Shown here: in pieces, positions 23,653 to 32,058 of the stretch
How the letters are laid out: every line of letters starts with the position of its first letter
Numbering within the stretch: the stretch's first letter is position 1
Assembly: GCF_020907985.1 (NCBI RefSeq)
Contig: NZ_JAJJPA010000013.1
Coordinates: 96,444 to 160,443 of the forward strand
From: Kitasatospora humi
GTDB taxonomy: Bacteria > Actinomycetota > Actinomycetes > Streptomycetales > Streptomycetaceae
DNA length: 64,000 nt
Direction of reading: 5' to 3'
Program-made: the position numbers and the translations under genes
The notes under the pieces: model-generated
Databases searched by the model: none
What the model was told of the DNA's origin: nothing
Seen by the model: the letters and a program-made list of their open reading frames with translations, nothing else

Positions 23653-24147
23653 ATGAGCGAGACGATCACTTATCGGACCGGAGACGCCACCGCACCGCAC
23701 GGCGAGGGGCCGAGGGTGATCGCGCACGTGTGCAATGACGCGGGCCGCTGGGGGAGGGGGATCGTGGTGGACATCTCCCGGCGGTGGCCGCAGCCGGAGG
23801 AGGCGTTCCGGGGGTGGTACCGGGGGCGGGCGGGGAACGACTTCGGGCTGGGCGCGCTGCAACTGGTCCAGGTGGAGCCCGAGTTGTGGGTGGCGAACAT
23901 GGTGGGCCAGCACGGGGTGCGCAGCCGGCGCGCACCCGGGGCGCCGGCGCCGGTGCGGTACGAGGCGATCGGGGAGGCGTTGCGGCGGCTCGGGGGCGAG
24001 GCGCGGCGGCTCGGGGCGTCCGTGCACATGCCGAGGATCGGGTGCGGGCTGGCGGAGGGGCGCTGGGAGCTGGTGGAGCCGCTGGTGCGGGAGCGGCTGA
24101 CGGGCCGTGGGGTCCCGGTCACCGTCTACGACCTGGCAGCGGAGTGA
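23653..24147 (+). CDS. Macro domain protein (ADP-ribose binding or hydrolase type)
   Basis: 164 residues, one macro domain. It opens ITYRTGDATAPHGEGPRVIAHVCNDAGRWG, shown here in part, where CNDAGRWGRG corresponds to the ADP-ribose loop of the OARD1/Poa1-like group (N-x-x-G-x-W-G). The later HMPRIGCGLAEGRWE is the second loop (PRIGCGLAGG in relatives). These proteins remove ADP-ribose or its phosphate from proteins or nucleotides. ATG 23653 was chosen for family length. A GNAT gene follows 25 bases later and the P-loop kinase is divergent. Confidence 0.85.
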   Translation: MSETITYRTGDATAPHGEGPRVIAHVCNDAGRWGRGIVVDISRRWPQPEEAFRGWYRGRAGNDFGLGALQLVQVEPELWVANMVGQHGVRSRRAPGAPAPVRYEAIGEALRRLGGEARRLGASVHMPRIGCGLAEGRWELVEPLVRERLTGRGVPVTVYDLAAE

Positions 24148-24172
24148 CCGTGCCGGCTGCCAGAATGACCGC

Positions 24173-24649
24173 ATGATCGTCAGACTGGCGCGTGAGCAGG
24201 ACTTCGACGGCTTCCTCGACCTGGCGGGCCAGGTCGAGCAGTGGTTCGGCCCGATGGTCGGCGACGCCGGGTTCCACGAGGCGGTGCGCAAGAACATCCG
24301 CCGGTCGACCGCGCTGGTCGCCGCCTCCCCGGCCTCGGACCGGCTGCACGGCGCGCTGCTGTTCGGTGCGCAGCCCCCGACGTACCACTTGCACTGGCTG
24401 GTCGTCGCCGAGGGGGAACGCGGGAACGGCACCGGCCGCGCCCTGGTGGAAGACGCCGTCCGCAGGTTCGTGGCCGCACCGGGCACGCTCGAGGTGGTGA
24501 CCTTCGGTGCCGACCACCCGGGCGCGGTGGCCGGCGGCTCCCGCGTCTTCTACGAGCGCCTCGGGTTCACCCCGGCCGAGGCCGCCGGGCCCGGTCCGGA
24601 GGGCGGCTCCCGGCAGGTCTACCGGCGCAGAGTGTCAAGCCATGACTGA
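24173..24649 (+). CDS. GNAT family acetyltransferase
   Basis: 158 residues. A GNAT core is visible: HLHWLVVAEGERGNGTGRALV carries motif A (the acetyl-CoA loop R-G-N-G-T-G), and RVFYERLGFTPAEA is the family C-terminal YerlGF segment. The substrate is unknown. It follows the macro-domain gene by 25 bases on the same strand and is convergent with the HAD-like gene (7 bases). Confidence 0.8.
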   Translation: MIVRLAREQDFDGFLDLAGQVEQWFGPMVGDAGFHEAVRKNIRRSTALVAASPASDRLHGALLFGAQPPTYHLHWLVVAEGERGNGTGRALVEDAVRRFVAAPGTLEVVTFGADHPGAVAGGSRVFYERLGFTPAEAAGPGPEGGSRQVYRRRVSSHD

Positions 24650-24656
24650 CGTCGCG

Positions 24657-25166
24657 TCAGCTGCGCAGTGAGCGGGCGAAGTCAGCCAGCGCCGTGAAGT
24701 CCCCGTCGCGCAACCCGATCCTCGGGTTGACGTGGTGCAGCAGCGCGGGCCCATGATGGTGAGCGGCCACATACGCTTCGTCCGCCTCCCTCAACTCGTC
24801 GTCCACCCAGGCGAACGGGCGGCCGGCGGCGTACTCCACCACCCGCTCGGTCTTCCAGTGCACGCCGTCGGGGCGCTCCTGGAGGAGGGCGGTGCCGAAG
24901 TCGATGTGGGGGAGCTCGGGCAGGTCGACGGCCGGGCTGACCCAGCGGTTGGCGTGAGCCTCCCAGGCGGTGGCCCAGCACAGCTCGAATTCCAGCGCCA
25001 GCAGCGCCGCACCATGGTCCGGGTTGAGCCACACCCGTAGCGTGGCACCGGGTTCCCGTATGCGCGGCACGCGCAGGGTGAGGTACCCCGGTGGGCGCCT
25101 TTCGGGTTCGGCCGCGTAGGGGTTGAGCGGGCCGTCGACGTCGAGGAGGAGCAAGGGGCGGTCCAT
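24657..25166 (-). CDS. HAD-like small protein
   Basis: 169 residues. LLLLDVDGPLNPYAAEP has the HAD motif I D-x-D with the nucleophile aspartate, and FAWVDDELREADEAY fits motif IV with paired acidic residues, so a phosphatase-like HAD fold is likely. The cap region is short, and it resembles the stand-alone HAD proteins found in many streptomycetes. ATG 25164-25166 sits immediately before the motif. It is divergent from the DinB-type gene at 25312. Confidence 0.72.
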   Translation of the reverse strand: MDRPLLLLDVDGPLNPYAAEPERRPPGYLTLRVPRIREPGATLRVWLNPDHGAALLALEFELCWATAWEAHANRWVSPAVDLPELPHIDFGTALLQERPDGVHWKTERVVEYAAGRPFAWVDDELREADEAYVAAHHHGPALLHHVNPRIGLRDGDFTALADFARSLRS

Positions 25167-25311
25167 GTCCCCATGCGTACCGCCGTTCGGCCGATCCGGG
25201 AAGGCCCGAACGCGTCGAGGCCGGTGAAGACGCTCGGGGCGGCCGACAATGGGGACGTGTGACCACGGCATCCCGCAAGCGTGCCCCGGCAAGGACGGAG
25301 TCGGTGACCTC

Positions 25312-25908
25312 GTGACCCTGGACCTCGCACCCGCGACCAGCGCACTCGCCGCCCTCATCCGCGAGGTGAAGGACGGCCAACTGACCGCGCCCACCCCGTG
25401 CGGTGGCCTCACGGTCGGCGAACTGCTCGATCACATCGACGGGTTGAGCATCGCCTTCGCCGCGGCCGGCGCCAAGGAGGACCGCTCGGACGGTGGCCGG
25501 CCCCGCACGCCGGACGCGAGCCGCCTCGGCGCGGACTGGCGTGACCGGCTCGCGGCCCAACTCGACGCCCTGGCCGAGGCTTGGCGCCCGGCCGACGCCT
25601 GGCGGGGGACCGCCCGGGTGGGTGGGGGCGAGATGCCGGCCGAGGTCGCGGGGGCCGCGGCCGTGGACGAGGTGCTGGTGCACGGCTGGGACTTGGCCGT
25701 CGCCACCGGTCAGCGGTTTCCGGGCGAGGACCCGGCGCTGGCCGAGGCGTTGGAGACGGCGTACGCCTGGGTCCGCACGGTGGTCGAGCAACAGCCGAAC
25801 GGCAGCCCTGGGCTCTTCGGTGCCCCGGTACCGGTGGCGGCGGACGCTCCGCTGGCGGACCGGTTGATCGGCTTGACGGGTCGTCGACCCGAGCACGCTT
25901 CCGCATGA
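25312..25908 (+). CDS. Mycothiol-type DinB family protein (TIGR03086-like)
   Basis: 198 residues. The opening TSALAALIREVKDGQLTAPTPC and GELLDHIDGL are typical of the mycothiol-dependent maleylpyruvate isomerase-like family, with metal histidine in LLDHIDG and later DEVLVHGWDLAVATG carrying the second histidine. These four-helix DinB-fold enzymes use mycothiol and are typical of actinobacteria. GTG at 25312 was chosen; an in-frame ATG at 25249 would add 21 residues without family similarity. Confidence 0.82.
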   Translation: MTLDLAPATSALAALIREVKDGQLTAPTPCGGLTVGELLDHIDGLSIAFAAAGAKEDRSDGGRPRTPDASRLGADWRDRLAAQLDALAEAWRPADAWRGTARVGGGEMPAEVAGAAAVDEVLVHGWDLAVATGQRFPGEDPALAEALETAYAWVRTVVEQQPNGSPGLFGAPVPVAADAPLADRLIGLTGRRPEHASA

Positions 25909-25976
25909 CAACGCGTGGGCGCGGCAGCCTGGTTGTTCTCGCGGTAGGCGGGCAAGCGGAGGCGGGCAGCCCGGTG

Positions 25977-26591
25977 TCAGCCGCGCAGCGCACCCAGCAG
26001 CTCGTCCCCGGCGGGGTACGGCCCGGCGGTCGGCAGTAGGCGCCCGGCGGCGGCCAACTGCCCTTCGCGGACCAGCTCGTGGATCTGCCGGGCCAGCGGC
26101 GTCACATCGGTGATGGCGGTGACCCACTCGTCGGCGTACCGGTGCGCGGCCTCACCGGCCAGGCCCAGCTGCAGGGAGCGGTACGGGAGCGGCTGCAACC
26201 GCAGGTCCCGTTCCGGGTCCCACTGCACGCGGGCCGGGGAGCGCTTCAACTGCCGCTGCCAGGAGACCCGGTCGGTGTGCAGGCCGGGCTGGTAACTGGA
26301 CAGGCAGGCGTTCCGCAGTGCCCAGTCGAAGCCTTCGCGGCTGATCTCGACGGCGAGGACGGTCTCCTGCCCGTCCTTGGTGCCCCAGCCGCAGCGGTAC
26401 ATCATCCAGAGGAAGGAGGGCTTGATCCAGGTCATCCGGTCACGCTTCCAGGCCGCCGGGAAGCGGCCGTCGCGCGCCGCCGCCAGGCCGATCTCCGGCC
26501 GGTAGGCCTGGTAGACGGTGACGGTGTCCGCGGTGTGGGTCGCGCGGATGCGGTACTTGGGTTCGTCCACCAGGACGTCGGGTTCTTCCAT
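25977..26591 (-). CDS. DUF4291 family protein
   Basis: 204 residues. The block RMTWIKPSFLWMMYRCGWGT is the hallmark of DUF4291, and YQAYRPEIGLAA at the N-terminus and VQWDPERDLRL further on fit the family. No function is known for it. ATG at 26589-26591 (MEEPDVLVDEP) is used; an in-frame GTG at 26630 has no ribosome site. It is convergent with the DinB gene. Confidence 0.78.
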   Translation of the reverse strand: MEEPDVLVDEPKYRIRATHTADTVTVYQAYRPEIGLAAARDGRFPAAWKRDRMTWIKPSFLWMMYRCGWGTKDGQETVLAVEISREGFDWALRNACLSSYQPGLHTDRVSWQRQLKRSPARVQWDPERDLRLQPLPYRSLQLGLAGEAAHRYADEWVTAITDVTPLARQIHELVREGQLAAAGRLLPTAGPYPAGDELLGALRG

Positions 26592-26685
26592 GACCTGACG
26601 AGCATGGAGCCCGCGCTCCCGAACGGCCACTGAATTATCCCCGCCGGCCGCACGGGCGCCCCGGCTACCGCAGCTCCACCGAGAT

Positions 26686-27444
26686 GTGCGAGGACAGCGC
26701 GCTCAGGAACTCCGGCGCGTCGAAGACCTCGCCCGCGGAGACCTGGTCGACGCGGTGCGCGCGGCCCACCAGGCCGGCGCCCGCGTGGTATCCCTCTGCA
26801 CGGGCGCGTTCGTGCTGGCCGCCGCCGGCCTGCTGGACGGCCGGCGCGCGACCACGCACTGGGCCCACAGCGACGTGCCGGCCGCCAGGTACCCGCAGGT
26901 CACGGTCGACCCCGACGTCCTCTACGTGGACAACGGCAGCGTGCTCACCTCGGCTGGCAAGGCCGCCGCCAGGGACCTCTGCCTGCACCTGGTCCGCCTC
27001 GACCACGGCTCGACCACCGCCAACCGGCTCGCCCGCCGCCTGGTCGTGCCGCCCCACCGGGACGGCGGCCAGGCCCAGTTCATCACCACCCCGATGCCCG
27101 CTCCGGACAACCGCCCGCTCGCCGACCTCTTTCCCTGGGCCCTCGAACGGCTAGACCAGCCGCTCACCGTCGAGGACTTGGCCCGCCAGGCCCGGATGAG
27201 CCCACGCCACCTGGGCCGCCACTTCAGGACGGTGACCGGCACCACCCCGCTGCAGTGGCTGCTGACCCAACGCATCCGCCGCGCCCAGGAGTTGCTGGAG
27301 ACCATCGACCACAGCGTGGACAACATCGCGGAGGCGACCGGCCTGGGCACCGCCACCACGCCGCGCCGGCACTTCAACCGCCCGGTCGGCGTGCCGCCGG
27401 ACAGCTACCGCCGCACCTTCCGCTCCCGCGCCCGGCTGCGGTGA
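26686..27444 (+). pseudogene. 5'-truncated GlxA/FtrA-type AraC regulator
   Basis: Similarity begins near 26735 with VDAVRAAHQAGARVVSLCTG, the middle of a DJ-1/PfpI-like domain, runs through GLLDGRRATTHW and ends with a full AraC DNA-binding domain (TVEDLARQARMSPRHLGRHF, then GLGTATTPRRHF and a SYRRTF end). The normal protein is about 315 residues, so about the first 70 residues of the DJ-1 part are missing. The bases before 26735 instead read well on the minus strand as the tail of an unrelated protein (ending FLSALSSHISVELR at 26665). It is probably a deletion product; whether it is still expressed from an internal start is unknown. Confidence 0.6.
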
Positions 27445-27458
27445 TGGCGGAGCGGAGG

Positions 27459-28004
27459 TTAGCGCCGCCCGCCGAACTCCCAGTTGTGCACCTCGACTTC
27501 GGCATACCGCTCCGGCGCCAGGACGGCGCGTGCCGCCGCCGCGGCCGGCGCCCGGACCAGCGCCGCCGTGCCCAGCAGGTGCGCGCCGTCATCGGACAGC
27601 AGCGGGCCGTAGGCGATCAGGTCGCCCTGCTCCGCCGGCAGGCCGGCTTCGACGGCACCCACCGGGCCCAGCCCGAGCACCAGATACCGGTGGCCGCCGC
27701 TCGAACCCCCGGGGAACTCCCACATGGTGCGCCCCAGCAGGTTGCGCCACCGCCGGATCAGCACGTCACGGTACACCCCCGCCTGGTAGTTGGGCTCGTC
27801 GAGTGCGAACGCCCGGGCGGCGGCCGGGTCCGGCAGGTCGACGATGTGCACACTGCCGGTGGCCGCCCCCTCGTCGGTGAGCGTCGGGCCACGGGCGATC
27901 AACTCGGCGGCGTACTGGTCCATGTAGGACCAGTGCTGCTCCACGAGGCGGCGGCGCAGGCCCCCGGAGTCGGCACGGTCGCGGTGGTAGATGAAGAACT
28001 CCAT
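27459..28004 (-). CDS. Duplicated YCII-related domain protein
   Basis: 181 residues made of two YCII/DGPF-like ferredoxin-type repeats: residues about 1-85 (MEFFIYHRDRADSG, with RGPTLTDEG and IVDLPDPAAARAF) and about 100-181 (HRYLVLGLGP, with YGPLLSDDG). Each repeat carries the HxxD/RGPL-type residues of the family. Function unknown; stand-alone YciI of E. coli is also uncharacterised biochemically. Convergent with the truncated AraC gene. Confidence 0.75.
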   Translation of the reverse strand: MEFFIYHRDRADSGGLRRRLVEQHWSYMDQYAAELIARGPTLTDEGAATGSVHIVDLPDPAAARAFALDEPNYQAGVYRDVLIRRWRNLLGRTMWEFPGGSSGGHRYLVLGLGPVGAVEAGLPAEQGDLIAYGPLLSDDGAHLLGTAALVRAPAAAAARAVLAPERYAEVEVHNWEFGGRR

Positions 28005-28169
28005 GCCTGGAGGATCTCAGTGAGCGGGCACCCGGGGCGAGTCGGTTTGCCGGTCGGCGTCCCCTGGGCCGACCGGGAGCCGAAGCACTCGGTGGCATGA
28101 AGGCGCCTCCCCGCGGCCCCCGAGTACGTGGAGTTCGACGCGCCCTGAAGCCGAACCACCGTGCCCGCG

Positions 28170-29012
28170 TCACCGCTTGCGGGCCACTCCGGACCAGTAG
28201 TAGGCGGCGGTGGGGTCGGCGGGCGGTTCGCCGTCCGGGCGCCAACCCATCACGGGAACCACACCGGGCTCCAGGAGCTCCCAGTCACCGAAGAACCGCG
28301 CCACCTGCTCGCGGGTGCGCGGCACCAGGGTCATCTGCCCCTTGCCCGCGGCCTCGACCACCGCGGCCATCGCGGCCGGGTCGAAGTCCCAGCCGGGATG
28401 GGTGATCGCCACGTAACTGCCCGGCGCCAGGGCGTCCATCAGCACCCGGGCCCGGGCCCAGGGGTCGTCCTCGTCGGCGATCAGCATGAGGACGGCCACC
28501 AGGGTCAGACCCACCGGGCGGTCCAGGTCCAGGGTGCGGAGCAGAACGGGATCGGTGAGGATCTTCTCCGGCTCCAGCAGGTCGGCGTGGATGTAGGCGG
28601 TACGCCCCGAACCGGTGCTGTCCATCAACGCGCGGGCGTGCGCGAGGACGATCGGGTCGTTGTCGACGTAGACCACCCGGCTGTCGGCAGCCACGGCCTG
28701 GGCGACCTCGTGCGTGTTCCCCTCCGTGGGGATGCCGGTGCCGATGTCGAGGAACTGGCGGACACCCGCCTCACCGGCCAGGTGACGCACGGCCCGGCCG
28801 AGGAACCGGCGGTTCTCCCGCGCCATGACCTTGATGCTCGGGATCGCCTCCTCGAACGCCTCGCCCAGGGCCCGGTCGGGCGGAAAGTTCGTCTTGCCGC
28901 CGAGCCAGAAGTCGTACATCCGAGCCGAGTGCGGAACGTCGACCCGAAGGTCCACCGGCGCCGCCACCGAATCGTCGATCCCGCGCCTCATCCAGCCGGT
29001 GCCATCCGTCAC
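28170..29012 (-). CDS. DUF574-type S-adenosylmethionine methyltransferase
   Basis: 280 residues. It has DVPHSARMYDFWLGGKTNF, the family opening, then RQFLDIGTGIPTEGNTHEVA (SAM motif I with the GxGxPT signature) and VVYVDNDPIVLAHARALM (motif II with the acidic residue). This family (Methyltransf_19) is abundant in streptomycetes and largely of unknown substrate. GTG 29010-29012 was used as start; an upstream in-frame GTG at 29060 exists and would add 16 residues of no evident similarity. Confidence 0.82.
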   Translation of the reverse strand: MTDGTGWMRRGIDDSVAAPVDLRVDVPHSARMYDFWLGGKTNFPPDRALGEAFEEAIPSIKVMARENRRFLGRAVRHLAGEAGVRQFLDIGTGIPTEGNTHEVAQAVAADSRVVYVDNDPIVLAHARALMDSTGSGRTAYIHADLLEPEKILTDPVLLRTLDLDRPVGLTLVAVLMLIADEDDPWARARVLMDALAPGSYVAITHPGWDFDPAAMAAVVEAAGKGQMTLVPRTREQVARFFGDWELLEPGVVPVMGWRPDGEPPADPTAAYYWSGVARKR

Positions 29013-29140
29013 AGCGCCCACCCCTGTTCGCTCGGAAGTCTGCTGACGGTAAGTCAGCACGCTGATACTAGAGCGGCCACAGCCGCGGGGGCGACGGCTG
29101 CGGCCGGTCGGGCGGGCGCCGGGAGCCGGAGCGGTCGCTC

Positions 29141-29596
29141 TCAGACGACGCAGAACTCGTTGCCCTCCGGATCCTGCAGCAGGACGGCGTACTGCCCCGC
29201 GTCCGGTTCATCCGTGATCCGGAGCACGCCGGCGCCGGCTTCGACCAGCCGTTCCACCGTGCCGGCGACCCGCTGGGTGCGGACCGCCAACGGGATGTCG
29301 CGCCCGCCGCCGACCCTCAGGTCGAGGTGGATCCGGTTCTTGGCGGCCTTGGGTTCCGGAACCTGCTGGAACCACACCCGCGGCCCGTGCCCTGCCGGAT
29401 CGACGATCGACTCCGGGGCATCGCCCGCACCGACGGGCAACTCCTCCTCGGGCACCCCGATGGCTGCCCAGTACTCCCGCCACGTGGCATGGCCACCCGG
29501 CGGAGGCTCGGGTACGTACCCGAGAGCTTCGCTCCAGAACGCCACCAGCCTCTGTGGGTCGGCGCAGTCGATCGTCAGTTGCAGCGTCATCTCCAT
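29141..29596 (-). CDS. VOC (glyoxalase/bleomycin-resistance fold) family protein
   Basis: 151 residues. The single VOC module has LQLTIDCADPQRLVAFWSEA at the start, KNRIHLDLRV with a metal-type histidine, and ends GQYAVLLQDPEGNEFCVV, the standard C-terminal beta strand with the DPEGNEF motif. ATG 29594-29596 or 29588-29590 are both possible. The activity (dioxygenase, isomerase or binding protein) cannot be told. Confidence 0.8.
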   Translation of the reverse strand: MEMTLQLTIDCADPQRLVAFWSEALGYVPEPPPGGHATWREYWAAIGVPEEELPVGAGDAPESIVDPAGHGPRVWFQQVPEPKAAKNRIHLDLRVGGGRDIPLAVRTQRVAGTVERLVEAGAGVLRITDEPDAGQYAVLLQDPEGNEFCVV

Positions 29597-29686
29597 GGCG
29601 GGAGCCTGGCAGACACCTCTGACACTGGGACCACGGTCATGGTGGGGGCCGGACCCGGACGTCCCCGGCTCGGGTCGCCGTCCGTG

Positions 29687-29790
29687 CGTCAGGTGGCCTC
29701 GCCGGCCGGCGGTTCCAGCCTCAGCGCCGTCGCCGGGGCAGCCCGTCAGATGGCTTCGCCGGCCGGCGGTTTCAGCCTCAGCGCCGTCGC
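29687..29790. repeat. 47-bp direct repeat across the LysR gene end
   Basis: Copy 29687-29733 lies just outside the LysR gene and copy 29744-29790 covers its last 15 codons and stop region; only three transition differences separate them. The period is 57 bp. It is a tandem duplication of the gene's 3' end, leaving the inner copy in frame. Confidence 0.75.
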
Positions 29791-30681
29791 AGCCTGACGC
29801 AGAGCCGCGACCACGGCGTCCGTCAGTGGGTCGGGGCCGGAGCCCGAGGAGCGTCGGAGCGCGGCGATGCGTCGGTGGCCGGCGACGGGCAGGGCGGGGA
29901 GTTCGACGAAGTCGGCGCGGGCGCCGCCCAGGGCCAGGGTGGGGACGATCGCCGCGCCGAGGCCCGCCGCCACGAGGGCGAGAACAGTGGGGAACTCCAC
30001 GGCGGTGTGCACGCGGCGCGGGCTGAAGCCGTACTCGGCGCAGATCCGCTCCAGCGCCCGCCCGCAGGCGCTCCCGGGAGGTCCGGCCACCCACGGACGG
30101 TTCGCCAGGTCCTTGACGCTGCCGGGCGCAGGTGACCAGTCGGCGGGCAGCACGACGCGGTACTCGTCGTCGGCGACCGGCGCGGCGGAGAGACCGGCCG
30201 GGGCCGCGGTGGTGCCGGGACCGCCCACGTCGTACTCGGTGACCACCAGGTCGAGCCCGCCGGTCCGCAGCTCGCGCAGCGCCGCGGGGCCCTCCAGTTC
30301 CACCACCCGAGGCTCCAGCTCCGGCTGCTCGTCGGTGAGTCGACGCAGCGCTGGGACCAGGAGGTGGCAGATGGCCGAGGAGAACCCGGCGATGACGACC
30401 GGGCCGGTCACCCGCCCGCTCGCCTGGGCGAGTTCGCGGCGCGCCTCGGCCAGCTCCTGCTCGATCCGCTCGGCGCGGGCGGCGAGGAGCTGCCCGGCGG
30501 GGGTGAGCCCGGCCCGGCGCCGGGAGCGGTCCACCAGCGGCTGGCCGACCTCCCGCTCCAGTTGGGCGAGTTGCTGCGAGACCGCCGAGGGGGTCAGGTG
30601 CAGCAGTCGCGCCGCGTCCACCACGCCGCCCCGCACGGCCACCGCGTGGAGCACCCGGAGACGTCTGGGGTCGAGTTCCAT
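29746..30681 (-). CDS. LysR family transcriptional regulator
   Basis: 311 residues. Residues 1-60 are the LysR winged helix (LRVLHAVAVRGGVVDAARLL, then LTPSAVSQQLAQLEREVG), and the remainder is the two-lobed effector domain (FSSAICHLLVPALRRLTDE, with a conserved GxGxA stretch). It is divergent from a cyclase gene across a 71-base gap that holds an 8-bp inverted repeat, the usual position for LysR control of the neighbour. The last codons lie within a 47-bp duplication. Confidence 0.88.
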   Translation of the reverse strand: MELDPRRLRVLHAVAVRGGVVDAARLLHLTPSAVSQQLAQLEREVGQPLVDRSRRRAGLTPAGQLLAARAERIEQELAEARRELAQASGRVTGPVVIAGFSSAICHLLVPALRRLTDEQPELEPRVVELEGPAALRELRTGGLDLVVTEYDVGGPGTTAAPAGLSAAPVADDEYRVVLPADWSPAPGSVKDLANRPWVAGPPGSACGRALERICAEYGFSPRRVHTAVEFPTVLALVAAGLGAAIVPTLALGGARADFVELPALPVAGHRRIAALRRSSGSGPDPLTDAVVAALRQAATALRLKPPAGEAI

Positions 30682-30709
30682 AACCCTGACTGTAGCGGCA
30701 CTTAAGAAA

Positions 30710-30751
30710 TCCTCGATTGTCCTCCAGTGCAGCTTCAGTGATCATCGAGGA
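30710..30751. promoter_or_regulatory. Inverted repeat at the LysR/cyclase boundary
   Basis: TCCTCGAT (30710-30717) and ATCGAGGA (30744-30751) are exact reverse complements with a 26-base spacer. The position between divergent LysR and target suggests a regulator site; its right arm abuts the cyclase start region. Confidence 0.5.
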
Positions 30752-30752
30752 C

Positions 30753-31712
30753 ATGGAGACCGAGAACATGGACCAGGACCCCGGCCGTGCCGACGGCGGG
30801 CAGTGGCGTGCGCAGTTCGACGCGGACGTGGTGTTCGCCAACGGCGGCGGCCTGCAGACCCGGGAGTTCAGGCTGGACGTGCCCGGCCCGGACCTCGCCG
30901 ACGACGAACTCGCCGAACTCTTCGTGCGACACCTCGGGCTGCTGATGGTCGAAACGGTGCGCATCAGCGGCAAGCGGATGCTGCGCGAACCGCACAAGGG
31001 CGGTCGTGGCACCGGCGGGGCGGCCCCGCGGGCGGCAGGCCGCCGGACAGTGGAGCTCAGCCACCCGATCCGGCACGGCATGGTCACCCTTCCTGGCCTG
31101 CCCACGCCCGAGATCAGCGACCACCTCTCGCGAGAGGCCTCCCGCGACCACTACGCGCCCGGCACCGAGTTCCACATCGGCCGGATTTCGATGGTCGCCA
31201 ACACCGGCACCTACCTCGACAGCCCCTTCCACCGCTTCGGTGACGGGCTGGACCTGGCGGGACTGCCCCTCGACGGGCTGGTCGACCTGGACGGGCTGGT
31301 GGTCCGGGTCACCGGTGCGCAAGGCCGCGCCGTCGACCGGAACGCGCTGCTGCCGTACCAGGTCACCGGCCGGGCGGTGCTGATCCACACCGGCTGGGAC
31401 GGGCACTGGGGAACCGACCGCTACGGTTCGGGCGGCCACCCCTTCCTCACCGCCCGGGGCGCCGCGTGGCTCGCCGATCAGCGGCCCGCGCTCGTGGGCA
31501 TCGACTCGCTGAACATCGACGACACCGAGGACCCGACCCGACCCGCCCACACCACCCTGCTGGCTGCCGGCATCCCGGTCGTGGAACACCTGCGCGGCCT
31601 GGCGCAGTTGCCCGTGGATGGCTTCCGCTTCCACGCCGCGCCGCCTGCCGTCGAGGGCATGGGCACCTTCCCGGTCCGCGCCTACGCGGTGCTGCCCGGC
31701 GAGGAGCGGTAG
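30753..31712 (+). CDS. Cyclase (kynurenine formamidase-like) with an extra N-terminal domain
   Basis: 319 residues from ATG 30753; ATG 30768 or GTG 30738 are alternatives. Residues about 95-319 are a cyclase-family domain: VELSHPIRHGM, then GTYLDSPFHRF with the HxGTHxD-like metal residues replaced partly (TGTYLDSPFH), and VVEHLRGLAQLP. Residues 1-90 (QWRAQFDADVVFANGGGLQT, DDELAELFVRHLGLLM, ISGKRMLREPHKG) form a separate conserved-looking alpha-beta domain fused in front. The family hydrolyses amides or lactones such as formylkynurenine. It overlaps the operator at its left edge and is followed after 4 bases by a small membrane-protein gene. Confidence 0.72.
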   Translation: METENMDQDPGRADGGQWRAQFDADVVFANGGGLQTREFRLDVPGPDLADDELAELFVRHLGLLMVETVRISGKRMLREPHKGGRGTGGAAPRAAGRRTVELSHPIRHGMVTLPGLPTPEISDHLSREASRDHYAPGTEFHIGRISMVANTGTYLDSPFHRFGDGLDLAGLPLDGLVDLDGLVVRVTGAQGRAVDRNALLPYQVTGRAVLIHTGWDGHWGTDRYGSGGHPFLTARGAAWLADQRPALVGIDSLNIDDTEDPTRPAHTTLLAAGIPVVEHLRGLAQLPVDGFRFHAAPPAVEGMGTFPVRAYAVLPGEER

Positions 31713-31716
31713 CCGG

Positions 31717-32058
31717 ATGGGCGCCGCGGTCACCGCCGTCGGATGGCTCGGAGCCGGGCTGCTGCTCGCCGCCTACGCCCTCGCGTCGACCGCGCGCATC
31801 CGCGCCGCGGGCTCCGGGTTCCAACTCCTCAACCTGCTCGGCTCCGCCGCGCTGACGGTCAACTCCGGGTACCACCACGCCTGGCCGTCCGCGGTGCTCA
31901 ACGGCGCATGGATCGCCGTCGGGGCCGTCGTGCTGGCCCGCCGCAGTACCCCGCTCGCCGCACGCCGCGGTACCCCGCCCGCCGCACGCCGCGGTACCTC
32001 GCCCGCCGCACGCCGAGGCCGGGCGGGTGCCGGAACGGCACCGGGCGACGTGGGCTGA
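31717..32058 (+). CDS. Small CBU_0592-like membrane protein
   Basis: 113 residues with three hydrophobic segments (VGWLGAGLLLAAYALASTAR, FQLLNLLGSAALTVNSGY, AVLNGAWIAVGAVVLARR), the arrangement of the CBU_0592 membrane family, of unknown function. The C-terminal 35 residues are an in-frame 24-bp repeat expansion giving RRGTPPAA-like units, which is unusual for this family. It starts 4 bases after the cyclase stop and is probably co-transcribed with it. Confidence 0.7.
   Translation: MGAAVTAVGWLGAGLLLAAYALASTARIRAAGSGFQLLNLLGSAALTVNSGYHHAWPSAVLNGAWIAVGAVVLARRSTPLAARRGTPPAARRGTSPAARRGRAGAGTAPGDVG
31939..32010. repeat. Three 24-bp tandem repeats inside a gene
   Basis: Units at 31939-31962, 31963-31986 and 31987-32010 differ by one or two bases and keep the reading frame of the membrane protein; a partial fourth unit follows. 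They encode the basic C-terminal tail. Likely produced by replication slippage. Confidence 0.8.
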
